A stretch of 64,000 nucleotides of DNA from Brachypterus glaber (taxonomy: Eukaryota; Arthropoda; Insecta; Coleoptera; Kateretidae). Below the pieces are notes generated by a model, which saw only the letters and a program-made list of their open reading frames with translations, had not been told where the DNA came from and made no database searches. This document shows positions 44,286 to 56,900 of the stretch, in pieces. The position numbers were made by a program, and so were the translations under genes. How positions within the stretch are numbered: the first letter of the stretch is position 1; every line of letters starts with the position of its first letter. The stretch covers positions 7,863,916 to 7,927,915 of the forward strand of contig OY294045.1 of NCBI GenBank assembly GCA_958510825.1, in the 5' to 3' direction.

Positions 44286-47200
44286 CTAATAAAAAATATA
44301 AGTTTTTGGTGCCAAATTTATAAAAATTTTTAATCATTAAGGAAAATTTTATATTTTGGTGGGCACTACTTTGGTTAATTTGGGCCAATAAATCGATATA
44401 AGAAGAGAGCCTAACATAAAAAAAAAATCCCAAAATAATCAGTTAATTAAATAAAAAAGTAAAAAATAAAAACTTTTCGCAAAAAAATTAACCGACTTGT
44501 ATGTCTCTAAAAAGTAAAAAATAAAAAATACTTAAGTCGATGCCAGTTTCAGCATTCCCTAAATTAATTACTAACAATTATTTTTTTATTATTTTTTGCT
44601 GTGAAATTGGCGCCGACTAAAGTATTTTTTATTTTTTACTTTTTAGAGACATAGAAGTCGGTTCATTTTTTTTGAGAAAAGTTTTTATTTTTTACTTTTT
44701 AGAGACACAGAACTTGTAGATTTGTAAAGTCATCTAAGCTAAATTATAGTTGTCCTTCCATCTCGGCAAGCTGCTGACGTCAAAACGTAGTGCGTTATGA
44801 CGTCATTATCTTAAAGATAAATTTCTAAAAAGTAAAAGTAATATTTTTATTTCAGCGCCCAAGAGTCCAACCAACCTTATTTTAAACGAAATAATAAAGA
44901 AAATCTTATTAAACTTTAAGCGTTAAGTAATAATCAAACAACGCCTTTTGGTAAAATCACAACATTTATCATTTTCTCTTGGTATTTTAATATTACAGGT
45001 CCAGAGAATCAAGTTTAGCGGCATTTAAAAGATTTTCAGGGTGCCGTAAAATTTAAGTGACCCCTTAAGTTATCCGGCTTATCCGAGCTATCCGATATTT
45101 TTCTAAAACTTTGGCTGGTAGTAGAACCAAGTTAAGCCGTTTTTAAGTGAAATTGCCTTAAAATGATTAGATTTATCTTAATTATCCGGCTTACCCGGCA
45201 TTATCCGAGCGTCAAATTAAAACGAGACCACCTTATGAATGCCCTCTTTAAGTTGCAAAAAGTTTCATCAAATTAGGTTCATTCGTTCCAAAGTTATGCG
45301 GGAATAAACATAAATAAAAAGAAAGTCACACGTCGAATTGATAACCTCCTCCTTTTTGAAAGTCGGTTAAAAACAGAACCTTGCGGGTTCCTATGTATCT
45401 TTTTGTATTCTATCCTAGTACTTCTAGTTGCTAAACACAAACTTATTGATAGGTTGACACAATCCCAAATACCTATTCTTTACAGTTTTTATATTGTGTC
45501 TAAGAAATTTTTGATCTACTGTATCAAACGCATTGATTAAATAAAAATAATAATAATCCTTTATCTCCTAGATAGATTATAGATTTGTATTAAATGATTT
45601 GGTTTAAGAAGACATGTAAACTTATTATTATTATTTTTTTTTAATTAAGAGTTAGTTCGTATGTATAGTTTTTGGTATGCTGACTCCAAAAATCACTTTT
45701 AATTATTATCAAGTCAAAATTGTTTGCAAACACTAGTGTAGCCACCCAATAATAAAATAAATAAATTGCATTTTTTAAATTAGCTTTAATACTCACAAGT
45801 ACCTATTTTAAAATCCCCATTATTGGGTTACTTAAACTTTAAAAAGTTATCTTTTTTTATTTCTTTATTTATTTTTGGATTTCAGGCGCCTTTTCACGGA
45901 GTAATTTATACGCAAGTTTGGTGCTATGCAAGTTTGCTGCCAGATATATCATGAGGACAATTACACATTCATTTGCCTTTTCACGGAGCAAATTATACGC
46001 AAGTTTGACGCTATATATTGCAAGTTAAACAATGCTGCCAACCAGACAATTTTGACATGTCTCTGCATTTTTTGACAAAAGCATAACCTAGAATTTGATT
46101 TTTTAAGGAAGCTTATTAGTTAGACAGACCGGCCTATTATTAATAACAATAATTATTAACGTGTCCAGTTGCTACTATATTAGTAAAAAGAAATCGATTT
46201 AGTAACTTTTTTCTAGGTTGGTACCACGAATATAACTATAAATCTTGCATGAAAATCGTCGAAAAATAGAACTTGTTCTAATAATTTAATGGCTCAAAAA
46301 TAGCATCAAATTTGCCTGAAGGCATGGGCAGTGACTGAATCATTCTTGCAACAAAATTGCATAGCACCAAACTTGAGTACAAATTGCTCCGTGAAAAGGA
46401 GCCTTTATAAATGCAATTTACAAAAACTCTTAAAGGATGGAAAACATGGAAATGATTTTCAGAAAGCAAACCAGGTTCTCATATTCCTAAATGACTCTGT
46501 TATTACATATCTGTATATTATTATTGACAGCCATCAAGAGATGTCATGTTTTGAAAATATCAGACACAAAATTTTAGTAATTATTTGTACAAAAACCATT
46601 TTAAAATCAAGTATATTATGGTAACGGCATACAAAACTTCCCAGAATATGTGTAATTGAAATCACGCAAAGAATTCTTCTAAAATTAACACTTTGGAGGA
46701 AGACCAAGAAGAAGCCGATCTGCTATCTATACCAAGATAAAATATTTTTTGTAATTTGTATTCAAAATTAATGGAGAGCCCCTAGCACAAGCATATGCTT
46801 ATTTGGGACTCTCCATGACACTGTATATTGTTCAAATAAATCAATAATACTTAATAATAATAATAATAATATAGCTTATAAGCCGGGTCTATTTTTTTTT
46901 TTCATTGGCGATAGCCGCAAAAGTTCTGCCCTTTTTAAGGACCAACTGACGATACTTTCATATTTTGAGCTTCTGATCTAAAAACACGTACCTACATGTT
47001 TTAAATCGGTTAACATTTCGGACAGCCGCTACCAAAAAGAAGCAAACATTCTAAAAATATTACGTACGCGCAATATTTTGCACAGTTATATCGGATATAT
47101 TTGAGAGTATCTATAGGATTTGGTTGAAAAAAAGTTCAAGTTTTCTATTTTTAGCCAAGTTTTAAAATGGCAAGTCTACTATTAAAAAAAAATAATAATC

Positions 47201-48591
47201 ATGTAATAGCATACGAAGTGAAAACTTTTGCGGGTATCGTCATTAGCGAAATCAATTTTTTGACTACTTACTTACTGTACAGAGCAGTCCAAAAGTCACC
47301 CCCCACCCCTCTTAACTTTTGAACCAGTTAAGATATCGACTTCAAATTTGGAACTTTTAAATAAGACAACTTAAACTATCTTTTAGCATATATTTAATAC
47401 TTTCAGCTCTTAAAATGTGGGATTGGGGGGCATGGGGGCACATTTTTTTAAATGAAAAGGGGAGTCGTGTAATAATCATTTTAAAGCTTATAAAATTCTC
47501 CTTTTAACTCCATATTTTTAAATTTAAAAAAAAATGGGTTTAAAATGGGGTTGAAAATGGGTATTAATGTCAAAATTCCTCTAAAAAAAACCAATAGTTT
47601 TTTAAAAATGCCTAATTTCATCATAAAAAAATGTTAATTATACTTTAAACTAATTTTAGTTGACATAAAAAAAAATTAAAAAAAAACCTAAAAAGTCGAA
47701 TATTTTAGCACAAAAAATTGATAAATCAAAACCTTAAAAAACATTTTTAAAAAATTTAAAAATGCTAGTTTAAATAGAGAATTTTATAAGCTTTAAAATC
47801 ACGTATCACACGACCCCCCTTTACATTTAAAAAAATGTCCCCCCATGCCACCCTGTCCACATTTTAAGAGCTGAAAATATCAAATATATGCTAAACGATA
47901 GTTTAAGTTGTCTTATTTAAGAGTTTTAAATTTGAAGTCAATATCTCAACTCGTTCAAAAGTTAAAAGGGTGGGGTGACTTTTGGACCGCACTGTATAAT
48001 TTAGGCCATACCATAATGTTCATCAGTATTAAATGGAAACCAAGAATGATACTGCAATGGTTTCCTCTGATAATATGTACCATTAAAACCTTCTGGTAGT
48101 TCTGGCAAGTTTAAATAAGCAATATATTTCGAACCAACCAATAAAACTGCAGTTGTAAGCGAAAATGACAGCAAAATAATATTTCTTGAAAAACAGGTGT
48201 TCGAATTGGAAATGTAAATTTTCTTTATTGCTCTATCACCAGAGTTAAGGATCAACTCTTCCTCTTCCAGGATATAGGCCAATAAATTCCTTATTTCTGG
48301 AGTTCTTATCCTTAATATTTTCATCAAAATCATGAAGCAAAGTAACATGAATGTTAAGCTGTCAGTTATCAGTGATGGGTCCACATATATCAAATTAAAT
48401 GTTTCTACAAACATACCAAACCAGTAGACAAAGAAAAAACCAAAATAAAACATTGAATAGAATTTATATATAGTTTTAAGAATTTTTGATTTTGTGGTTA
48501 ATGGTATTTTCCATAACCCAGTTAGAACCATCAAAGCTTTTAAAGATCTTAGATGGTACATGGTGAATTTTAACTTCTCAACTGTTATCAT
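44063..48591 (-). CDS. Second odorant receptor, N-terminal two exons (C-terminus not found)
   Basis: Exon 1 (48591-48012) and exon 2 (44285-44063) join TAT-G to GA-GTT in frame across a 3.7-kb GT-AG intron. Across the join, HYGVAITYHTFCTFTGSTYN aligns without a gap to HYVTAFTINCVSCFIGCTFN of the intact receptor, which has no intron there. About 267 residues result, ending REHNKIIE in the same phase as exon 1 of the other receptor. No exons 3-5 equivalents lie between 44.06 and 39.3 kb. It is either truncated or spliced to the downstream receptor's shared C-terminal exons. The intron holds three transposable elements. Confidence 0.75.
44459..45372. repeat. Dispersed 'ACCGACTTC' repeat, copy 2 (inverted), in the receptor intron
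   Basis: Reverse complement of the family at 4757-5412, ending AAAGTCGGTTAAAAA at 45372. It is longer than copy 1 because of an extra TTTTACTTTTTAGAGACA module near 44630-44710. Confidence 0.75.
45884..46404. mobile_element. MITE with ~48-bp terminal inverted repeats
   Basis: CCTTTTCACGGAGTAATTTA at the left is matched in reverse by AAATTGCTCCGTGAAAAGG at the right, and the TIR extends into GCAAGTTTGGTGCTATGCAA. An internal copy of the terminal motif occurs at about 45973. No target duplication is clear. Open frames over its right end are not genes. Confidence 0.8.
46405..47279. other. Receptor intron sequence, nothing recognised
   Basis: AT-rich. An ATA/AAT run lies near 46855-46870. No coding or repeat partner is identified. 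Confidence 0.35.
47280..47994. mobile_element. Palindromic TA-flanked element, family D
   Basis: CAGAGCAGTCCAAAAGTCAC and the complement ending GTGACTTTTGGACCGCACTG flank a palindrome centred near 47635, with TA at 47278-47279 and 47995-47996. Its right end lies only 15 bases inside the intron donor of the second odorant receptor. Confidence 0.82.
48012..48591 (-). CDS. Second odorant receptor exon 1
   Basis: ATG at 48591, with an alternative Met ten codons later (MYHLRSLKALMVLTGLWKIP) that aligns better with the paralog start. The donor is G|GTATGG at 48011. It contains FPFNTDEHYG as in the paralog. The stop seen at 48001 lies in the intron. Confidence 0.82.
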
Positions 48592-49312
48592 TAGACGTTG
48601 AATTTATTCTAATTTTTTAAAATTGATATTTTATATAATTTTTCTTTTCTAGTAAACCCTATGTTTATCTAAATGTACAAGATTATTATGTTGTTATACA
48701 ATTATATCATTATATAATTATATTAATAAATTTTAAAATTATGAATATGTAGAACAAAAATTATAGTTTTGAATTTTTATTTTACCTTAAAAAATTATTT
48801 CCTTTTAAATATTTTAAATAAATAATGAATTATTTTCTTTTATATAATATTAATTTTAAATGTTTTGGTAGACCTAAATTTTATTGTTTAATATTTGGAT
48901 GTTTAAGTTACACCCTCTTTTAATAATAATAAAAAAACATATTAGTAGAAAATTATAACTTCCTTATTTGTTATTTATGTTAGTATAGGCATTGTGAAAA
49001 TAAAGTAAAATTAAAAATTTAAATTTCATTCACATGCGTATTATACGCATAATACATAAAGGGCGCCACATTTTAGTATATGTATAGTTTTTGCTTTCCC
49101 ATTTCGAAAATTTTCATAATTTTGGTAAAGCCTTGTATTCGTGCAAAATTTTTCAATTTTTTTGCCTAATTTTACTTTTTATAACGTTTTATGTCAATAT
49201 AAATAAATTTCGAGCAAACAAAAATTATCGGTCAGTCTGTCGATGTGGAAACATGGGTCTGTCCGGAAAATCTTGTGGGCACGATTACCTAAGAACGGTA
49301 GTATAGTTAGGG
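48592..49312. other. Intergenic, upstream of the second odorant receptor
   Basis: AT-rich. GCGTATTATACGC near 49036 is a short palindrome. The 49091-49306 open frame has no recognised domain. Confidence 0.4.
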
Positions 49313-49374
49313 ACACTAGATCTAGGTCTTAAGTTAGCAAGTCGCCTTGCTAACTTAAGACCTAGATCTAGTGT
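49313..49374. repeat. Perfect 29-bp hairpin with 4-base loop
   Basis: ACACTAGATCTAGGTCTTAA and the next nine bases pair exactly with the sequence ending at 49374, around the loop TCGC. It is isolated in otherwise unstructured sequence. It could be a tiny fold-back element. Confidence 0.8.
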
Positions 49375-49796
49375 TCGTAAGTATAGTACCTTGACAATTG
49401 AATTTTAAAAAAGAAAAACTTAAAAAGAACAATAAAACAAAAATACAAGGTATATAAATCTATATTGAAACTTAAAAATAAAAAATATACATAAAATAAA
49501 TAATCTAGTCTATATATTGAAGGATATATCCAATAAATAGGGGGTTATCAGATTAAATCTAAATATTATATGGTGGAAATACCCAGTTTTATTTTTAGTT
49601 TTAATTTTTAAGAGTTTACCTATCATGTTTTATTTTTTAAGAAATCCCCAAGCACGGTTTTAATTTTTAAGACACGTCAAAATTTTTTTTTTTAATGTCA
49701 ATTTATATATTAAAATCGTGTTTATGGAGCATATACAGTGACTGCCATAAAGTTTGCACCATATGGAATTTTTTTTATTAACCCTTTAAGGACGGT

Positions 49797-50272
49797 TTTT
49801 TTTACCCTCATTAACTCACCCCCTTGAAAACCTTTTTTTTTTCAAATGGCACCAGCATATTTTTCTTAGTGATTACAAAATCACTTTAAATTCTGAATTC
49901 AACGGTGTGTTACACTTTGTATTTACCCTAAGGGGAAGTAGCCTAAAATAAAAAATATTTTTTTTTTTTTTGAAAAAATTGAATTTTTTTTTAAATTTTT
50001 TTTTTAAAAAGAAGTTTTTTTGAAAAAAAAAATGAAAAAAAAATGTTAACAATTTTTTTTTTCTTTCAACTTATTTTTTGAAAATATTTAAAATTTTGAA
50101 AAAAAATTTTTTTTCAATATTCTCCAAAAAAAAGTTTTTATTTTTTTATTTTAGGCTACTTCCCCTTAGGCTAAATAGAAAGTGTAATACACCGTTAAAT
50201 TCAGAATTTAAAGAGCTTTTATAAAAAAAGTTTGGGGTGGTTCCAAGGGGGTAAGTTAATGAGAGGTTTGTT
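49797..50272. mobile_element. Inverted-repeat element with A/T-run centre
   Basis: TTAACTCACCCCCTTG at about 49813 pairs with CAAGGGGGTAAGTTAA at about 50245. AAATTCTGAATTCAACGGTG and CCTAAGGGGAAGTAGCCTAA at 49887-49946 pair with 50155-50210. The centre is long T and A runs. Adjacent sequence (49735 and 50372) looks like termini of TA-target elements but does not form matched ends. Confidence 0.65.
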
Positions 50273-50388
50273 TTGGTGTGGCACTTTTGCTCCCATTTAT
50301 TATGTTTTTTGAATTGATTCTCTCTTTTAAAGTAACGGAGATATTGGCCGGGAATAAAATATTGGACACCCGGTATATAGTCTGGTGA

Positions 50389-50481
50389 TATCGATGGTCT
50401 AGCGTACAAAGGTGCTAGGTACATAAATTTTCCCTATATACTTAGTACCTTTGTACGCTAAACCATCGATATCACCACACT
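50389..50481. repeat. Palindrome 1 downstream of LPCAT
   Basis: GTGATATCGATGGT, GCGTACAAAGGT and AGGTAC in the left arm are matched by the right arm around TAAATTTTCCCTATATA. Confidence 0.75.
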
Positions 50482-50492
50482 AACGGAAGGTT

Positions 50493-50624
50493 AAGGGCAT
50501 ATCCACAGCCTCGCATAGTACATAAGAATGCGATGCTTGATGTGCCGTCATGTATCTTGTAAGCCAATCACGGTATCGCACTCTTATGTACTATGCATGT
50601 TATGCGAGGCTGTGAATATGCCTT
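50493..50624. repeat. Palindrome 2 downstream of LPCAT
   Basis: AAGGGCATATCCACAGCCTC and GCATAGTACATAAGA pair with the right arm ending GGCTGTGAATATGCCTT. It lies about 175 bp beyond the LPCAT stop codon, so both palindromes may be in its 3' UTR. Confidence 0.75.
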
Positions 50625-50798
50625 AAAACTAAAAATAAAACTGGGTTAATTCACTTATAAGTCTTAATTCGGTATTTTTTTTTTCTTGGAATATACAAAG
50701 TTCGAGATAAATATTTTCGGTATAAATACTTTCGGGACCGTAATCCAAAGTAACGCTTTCTTTTCGAGAAAAAATTACATATGGACTACGTGCGAATA

Positions 50799-50926
50799 TC
50801 AGTCAATTTTCTTAGTGTAATAATTTGGACATAGTTCTCCATTTCGAGGAATATATTTTTCATCAGAGGATAAGCTAAAAAGTCCTGCAAATTCTGCCTT
50901 TTTCTGTGCATAGATTAGAAATGAAT
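50799..50926 (-). CDS. LPCAT: LPCAT terminal exon
   Basis: The acceptor is TTTTATTTCAG. It reads SFLIYAQKKAEFAGLFSLSS, then NGELCPNYYTKKID, then TGA at 50801-50799. Confidence 0.9.
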
Positions 50927-53900
50927 CTGAAATAAAAAAAATAATTTTAAATTAGTACTATCAAAAAGAAGTTAAATATAAGTCAAAATCAAGTACTAAA
51001 AAAAATAATTTCCATACAAGTTACATTTGTTTGTTTGTTTTTAACCTCCTACTATTCTACTTAATTAAGCATCCCCTAAGTCCAGGACTTATGTGGGCTA
51101 GTAGTAGAGGGAACCACCAGCTTATACTGACTTTCGAAACCGGTTTTTATAGGACTTACGCTTTTGCCAAATTTCAATTATTAATTAACTGAAAAAGTCA
51201 AATCGGCGCCACTGAGAATAAAACTAAAGTAAAAAGTTACATTTGGGTTTAATAATTACCGAAAATAAATGTAGAATGATATGGAAACAAGCCGTAAAGA
51301 TATGTAATGCTACGCATTCAATTATATACTATTCACAGTAAATAGTATACTGCACTTTTTCAAAAAAAAAAAAAAAACTTGAAAAAAAATTATCAATATT
51401 TTTTTTTTCGTTTTGCGAAAAACAAAAATATTCAAAAATAAAAATATAATTTTTTTCAATTTTTTTTATTTATGCGAAAAACGAAAAAAAAAAAAGATTT
51501 TTTTTAATGATTAATGTTTTATTTTTTAAAAAAGTTTAACCCACCATAACTTTTTTGTTGTTGGGGGATAACTTTTAAAATTGGTAGAATTGATCCTTAT
51601 ATGATAAAAGTATTTTTTTCTGAAAAAGTTACTTTATTCGGATTTTTTTTAGCTTTTTAGGATTTTTAAAAAGTTTAACTCCCCATGACTTTTTTGTTTT
51701 TGGGGGGACTACTTTCAAAAACATTAGGGATCTTCCCATCGTAGAACTTAATTTTTCCTGGAAATATTATGTCGATCGGATTATTCGTGTTCACAATAAT
51801 CGTGACATAGGACGGGTGGACAGACATTATAAAAAAAACTTGCTTATTTTTTCATGAAAAAAATTTATATCCAAGAATTTTTTAACTAAGACGATTTTTG
51901 ATTTTTTTTTTAATTCGAAACTACCTTATGAATTTATTCTAGCGCAGACTCTGTGGATAGTATAATAACATCAAAATCCTAAAAATTTTACCCGAGAAAA
52001 ATTTCTATGGACAGTATCATTTTCAGTTTATTTCTTTTAAAATTAATGGCGAGAAAGCTTGTATATTTGGGGCTTTCCAAAAATCTTACCTCTTAAAAAA
52101 TAAATAAATAAAATAAAAAATAAATTAAATTTATTTACCAAAAGTAACATATCCAAGTTGGTTTCTATCCACTTGGTCAAAAACTTCTAATGCAAATTCT
52201 TTTCTTAATGCTAAAGTTTGACAAACTGCCCGACAAAAGTCTTCTGGTGATAGTCTTCCATATCCAGTCCTATCATATATCTGAAAACAAATAAATTAAA
52301 AATAACTCCGGCCCACAAAAAAACAATAGAGTCAATGACTTAACCACTATATTGTTATTAGTTATAAGCGATAACAACATGAAAACATACCATGGTACGG
52401 CTTGTTAAGGTTAGATCAAATGCAAAACTATTTGCTATATCCAAAGGTTTCCTGAGTCATTAAATAAAAACCAAATTTTTGAGGCCCCTTTTGAAGGGGC
52501 CTACTTTTAGACAAATACTGATAGGAACTTTTTTTCATACTTTTTTATGTACACTCTAAAAACATGTCCAGCAATTATTCTAGGTGATTTGTTATAGTAA
52601 ATTTAAAGCCTAACTGTATTTTTAAATAGCGATTGTAAAAATACCTTAATTTTTAAAGTAAATTTAAAGCATTTGAATGTATTACCGTCGTGTTTTTACA
52701 GCTTTTTTTTTACAGTTGTTCTGTGTTTTTTAATGTTACTGTTAATTCGACCTATTGTTACAAGCACTTCCTGTATTTTTCAAGGGATATTACAACCTAA
52801 CCTGTGGTTTAACTTAAAATTTACAAATAACATGAAAAATTAAGCATTATTACAGTTTTTTGTAAATTTGCTTATATGAGGTAGCATAATTCAGAATTTC
52901 CTCACAAGGATAACTGAAAAACCATCAAAGGAACATGTCCAAAAATAAGCCCGTATGTAGCTATGGCCCTTCGAAGATGGAACTAATGAAAATACTAATT
53001 AAAAAAGTATTCAACACCGAAACACCTAAGTTTAATATTAAATGAGCCTTTTAAAAAGTAATATTTCTGGTGGCCTCTGGATAGATTAAAATAAAATATT
53101 ACATAAACTAGTATACAGTGGGTTAGGCTAAATGTGACACCCAGGGTAATTGTGACATGTCCTGTTATAATTCTTCTAAACAAGTTTAAATCAAATCGAA
53201 ATTTTACGCGAAATATTTAATACTGTCAAAAACCTAATGCCAGGGTTGGATTGGATATAAACTACTTTAGAAGAATTATAACAGGACATGTCACAATTAC
53301 CCTGGGTGTCACATTTAGCCTAACCCACTGTATATGCAAAACCTTATTTTTAGTACAATTTTAAAGGGTCGTAACTCTCTAAGGGTTCGTTTACGGACTT
53401 ATGTTCCTATGCTGGTTATTCATGTTTTGTGATGTAGAATACTCCCCTTTATTTAATGTCAAAAATTCAAACACCGTGTATATTGTATATTACCTTACAA
53501 GCTATTTGTACAACGTCCAAAATATTTCTGTTAGTCCCGATGGCCAAAACTCCCAGCAAATACTCTCGAAAATCTATCACTCCTGTATTATTTTTGTCGT
53601 AAATTTTGAATAATTGTAGGGAAGCCATGTCGTTGGAGGAAATATTTAATAATTTAATAAATTCGATAAATGTAATTTTGCTGCAATCTTTGCACATGAA
53701 GTTTGAAGATACGAAGGTTTCTTCTGTGTTGCTGTTATCCAGTCTAAAAAAATTGTAATATAATTATAAAGAACTTTCACTTTCGGGTTTAGACCGTGTT
53801 AATGGATTTTCACTTTCCGACGTTTCGTCTCTTACTACTAGAGACATCTTCAGGGATTAATCTGAAACTAAGTTTCGAATCAACTTGTGTCACTATTTAT

Positions 53901-56900
53901 GACGAGTTGTGGTTATTCACCCGTGACGAGGTTTTTCCTATCAAAGACTTCCATATTGCAGGTAAGTGGTAACCAGTGTCCCGATTGATATTGTTAGGAT
54001 GCTTGATGATTTCTATCGATTCCCGTATCTTCCTTGGCATTTTTCTGTTTTCTGTTAATATTTGTTTTGTTTCAGACAAATTGATTTTATGACCTGTTTC
54101 ATGTACATGTTCGGCTACTGCCGATAAGGAAATTTGTTTCTTTCTTATATTGCGCTCATGCTCTTGAAGTCTTGTAGAAATTTTTCTCTTAGTTTCACCT
54201 ATGTAAACCGTACCACAGGAGCAGGGTATTTTATATACGCCTTCTGAACTCAGGGGTATTTTGTCTTTTGTTGAAGTCAAACATTGACCTAATTTTTGGT
54301 TGGACCGAAATATAGGCTTAATATTTGACTTTTTCAAAAGTTTACCTATTTTATCCGTGATACCGCTTACATAGGGAAGTATAACTTGTGTCTGTCTGTC
54401 ATTGTCACTATTGTCACTATTGTCCTGTTGTTTGGGTCTGGGATTTCTGTATTTGTATATGGTCTTATTAATGTCTTTTTTGGTATAACCGTTCATGGTC
54501 AAGGCTTTGGTTAGTTTAAGGAGTTCTGTGTCTAGGGAATTCTTGTCTGAAATCATGAAAGCCCTATGAACAAGTGAATTAACTACCGAGCGTTTTTGAG
54601 AGGGATGGTGATGTGAAAATGCGTTTAGGTATCTGTCAGTGTGGGTTTTCTTCCTGTATACCGAGTGTCCTATTGAGCCATTTTCCGTTTTGTAAACCAA
54701 AACGTCCAAAAATTGAAGTGATCCGTTGTTCTCAATTTCCATCGTAAACCGTATAGATTTATGTTGGGAATTGAGGTGATTTAGAAAACCTTGAAGGCTT
54801 TCCATGCCATGGGGCCAAATAGCATAGACATCGTCTACGTATCTGCGCCAAATTTTAGGTTTTAATGGAAATGACTCAATAGCTTTTTTCTCGAAGTATT
54901 CCATGAAAGCATTGGCCGCAGGGGGTGATAATGGGGATCCCATTGCGGCGCCTGACACTTGTTCATAGAACTCTCCCTGTATCAGAAAATATGTAGATGT
55001 CAGACAAGCTTCAAATAATTTACATAACTTAGGGTCAAGATTTCCAGTTGTAAGTAGGTCTCGTATAATATTTATTGTATCGGGAACGGGAACGGGAACA
55101 AATATTAAGCCTATATTTCGGTCCAACCAAAAATTAGGTCAATGTTTGACTTCAACAAAAGACAAAATACCCCTGAGTTCAGAAGGCGTATATAAAATAC
55201 CCTGCTCCTGTGGTACGGTTTACATAGGTGAAACTAAGAGAAAAATTTCTACAAGACTTCAAGAGCATGAGCGCAATATAAGAAAGAAACAAATTTCCTT
55301 ATCGGCAGTAGCCGAACATGTACATGAAACAGGTCATAAAATCAGTTTGTCTGAAACAAAACAAATATTAACAGAAAACAGAAAAATGCCAAGGAAGATA
55401 CGGGAATCGATAGAAATCATCAAGCATCCTAACAATATCAATCGGGACACTGGTTACCACTTACCTGCAATATGGAAGTCTTTGATAGGAAAAACCTCGT
55501 CACGGGTGAATAACCACAACTCGTCATAAATAGTGACACAAGTTGATTCGAAACTTAGTTTCAGATTAATCCCTGAAGATGTCTCTAGTAGTAAGAGACG
55601 AAACGTCGGAAAGTGAAAATCCATTAACACGGTCTAAACCCGAAAGTGAAAGTTCTTTATATCTTAATGGCCGTGAAAGCTTAAAATCTAAAATGTAATA
55701 TAATTAGTATAAAGCATTATAGTATATAACATAACTAGTGTGGAAAGTGACATATTTCACGGGAGTGGGAAGCTTTACGAACGAGCCGCTAGGCGAGTTA
55801 TAAAGCCCCACGAGTGTATAAAATACACTTTCCAACGAGTTATATACACTATTTTTCCTACGATCCCGAAAATAAGTTTCTTATTTTAAAATTTTCCAAT
55901 TTTTATTAATTGTTAAGAAAAGCAAAGCACAAAATAATTATAAAGAGCATACAAATTTATATATGTAGGTATGTCAAACTGGAAATATGATTTTCATTTA
56001 GCTTTAGTTTTCTTGGTTTTATATTTAACACAATACATTGCTGTTTAATGGGTTGCCTATTCCTAAATAAATGCAAACTTGAGTTTACTATTTAAATTAG
56101 ATTTCTGTGGGTATGCTGCCATATAGGACAGTAAATTTACATTCCATAAGAAAAATACTGTGTATTTGATGTTTTTTATGTAATATAACTAAATAAAAAA
56201 GTATGTAATTTTTATAAGATCTAGACTGTCCCGACTAGACAGTAAAAATAGTAACGTTATAACTATAGTTTCTATTTTTGACATGAAAAACAGAAATATT
56301 TGGACCAAAATACTTATAAGATATAAAAGGCTACGGTGATAGGTCGAAAATGGTTTATAAAACAAGGTGAATAAAATTCGTAGAGGTAAATATCTAAATA
56401 AAATTAGGCAAACCTCCATACATAAATATCACACGAGTGTGATATAAAAATATCAAACTAGTGCGATATGAGGCGTTTTCTAAAGAACAAAAGAGTGTGC
56501 TAAATGTCATTTTCATAGAGGATCGTAGGAAAACATTATATCGCACCCGTTACAGAAAAGTCTCATGAAAACAAAATTTTTAAAAATATGTTTTTAGTGT
56601 AATTACTGCTCTTATTGAGATCTACCGATCTGCACAACTGGCATATTACATATAACCAGCATAGTTATATGTAATATGCCAGTTATACAGATCGGTAGAT
56701 CTCAATAAGGGCAGTAATTACCCTAAAATAACATTTTTCAAAATTTTGTGTTATGACACTGTTCTGTAACGGGTACGATATGTTATAGTTTTTAAGTGTT
56801 CCTATATTAATTTTTAACCCTTTACTGCGGAAACGTACATGTATGCTTACGAACGTTTGCAGCAGTTTCAGGCTGTAAATAATTTATTTGGCCGCAACGT

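Larger units (their letters stand above)
53767..55693 (-). mobile_element. Penelope-like element insertion, two outward 3' ends, 13-bp target-site duplication
   Basis: TGTAATATAATTA flanks the block at 53754-53766 and 55694-55706. The left part (53767 to about 55098) is a 5'-truncated Penelope-like element on the minus strand. The right part (about 55099-55693) is an inverted copy of its last ~590 bp on the plus strand. Both 3' ends therefore face outward, a structure reported for Penelope elements. Arms agree almost perfectly (one residue, N versus S, differs in the protein), so the insertion is young. Confidence 0.92.

Noticed and set aside
48001..48011. Stop codon ending the second odorant receptor at HYGMA
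   Set aside because: A donor GTATGG lies just before it, and joining to 44285 gives a gap-free match to the paralog, so the stop is intronic.
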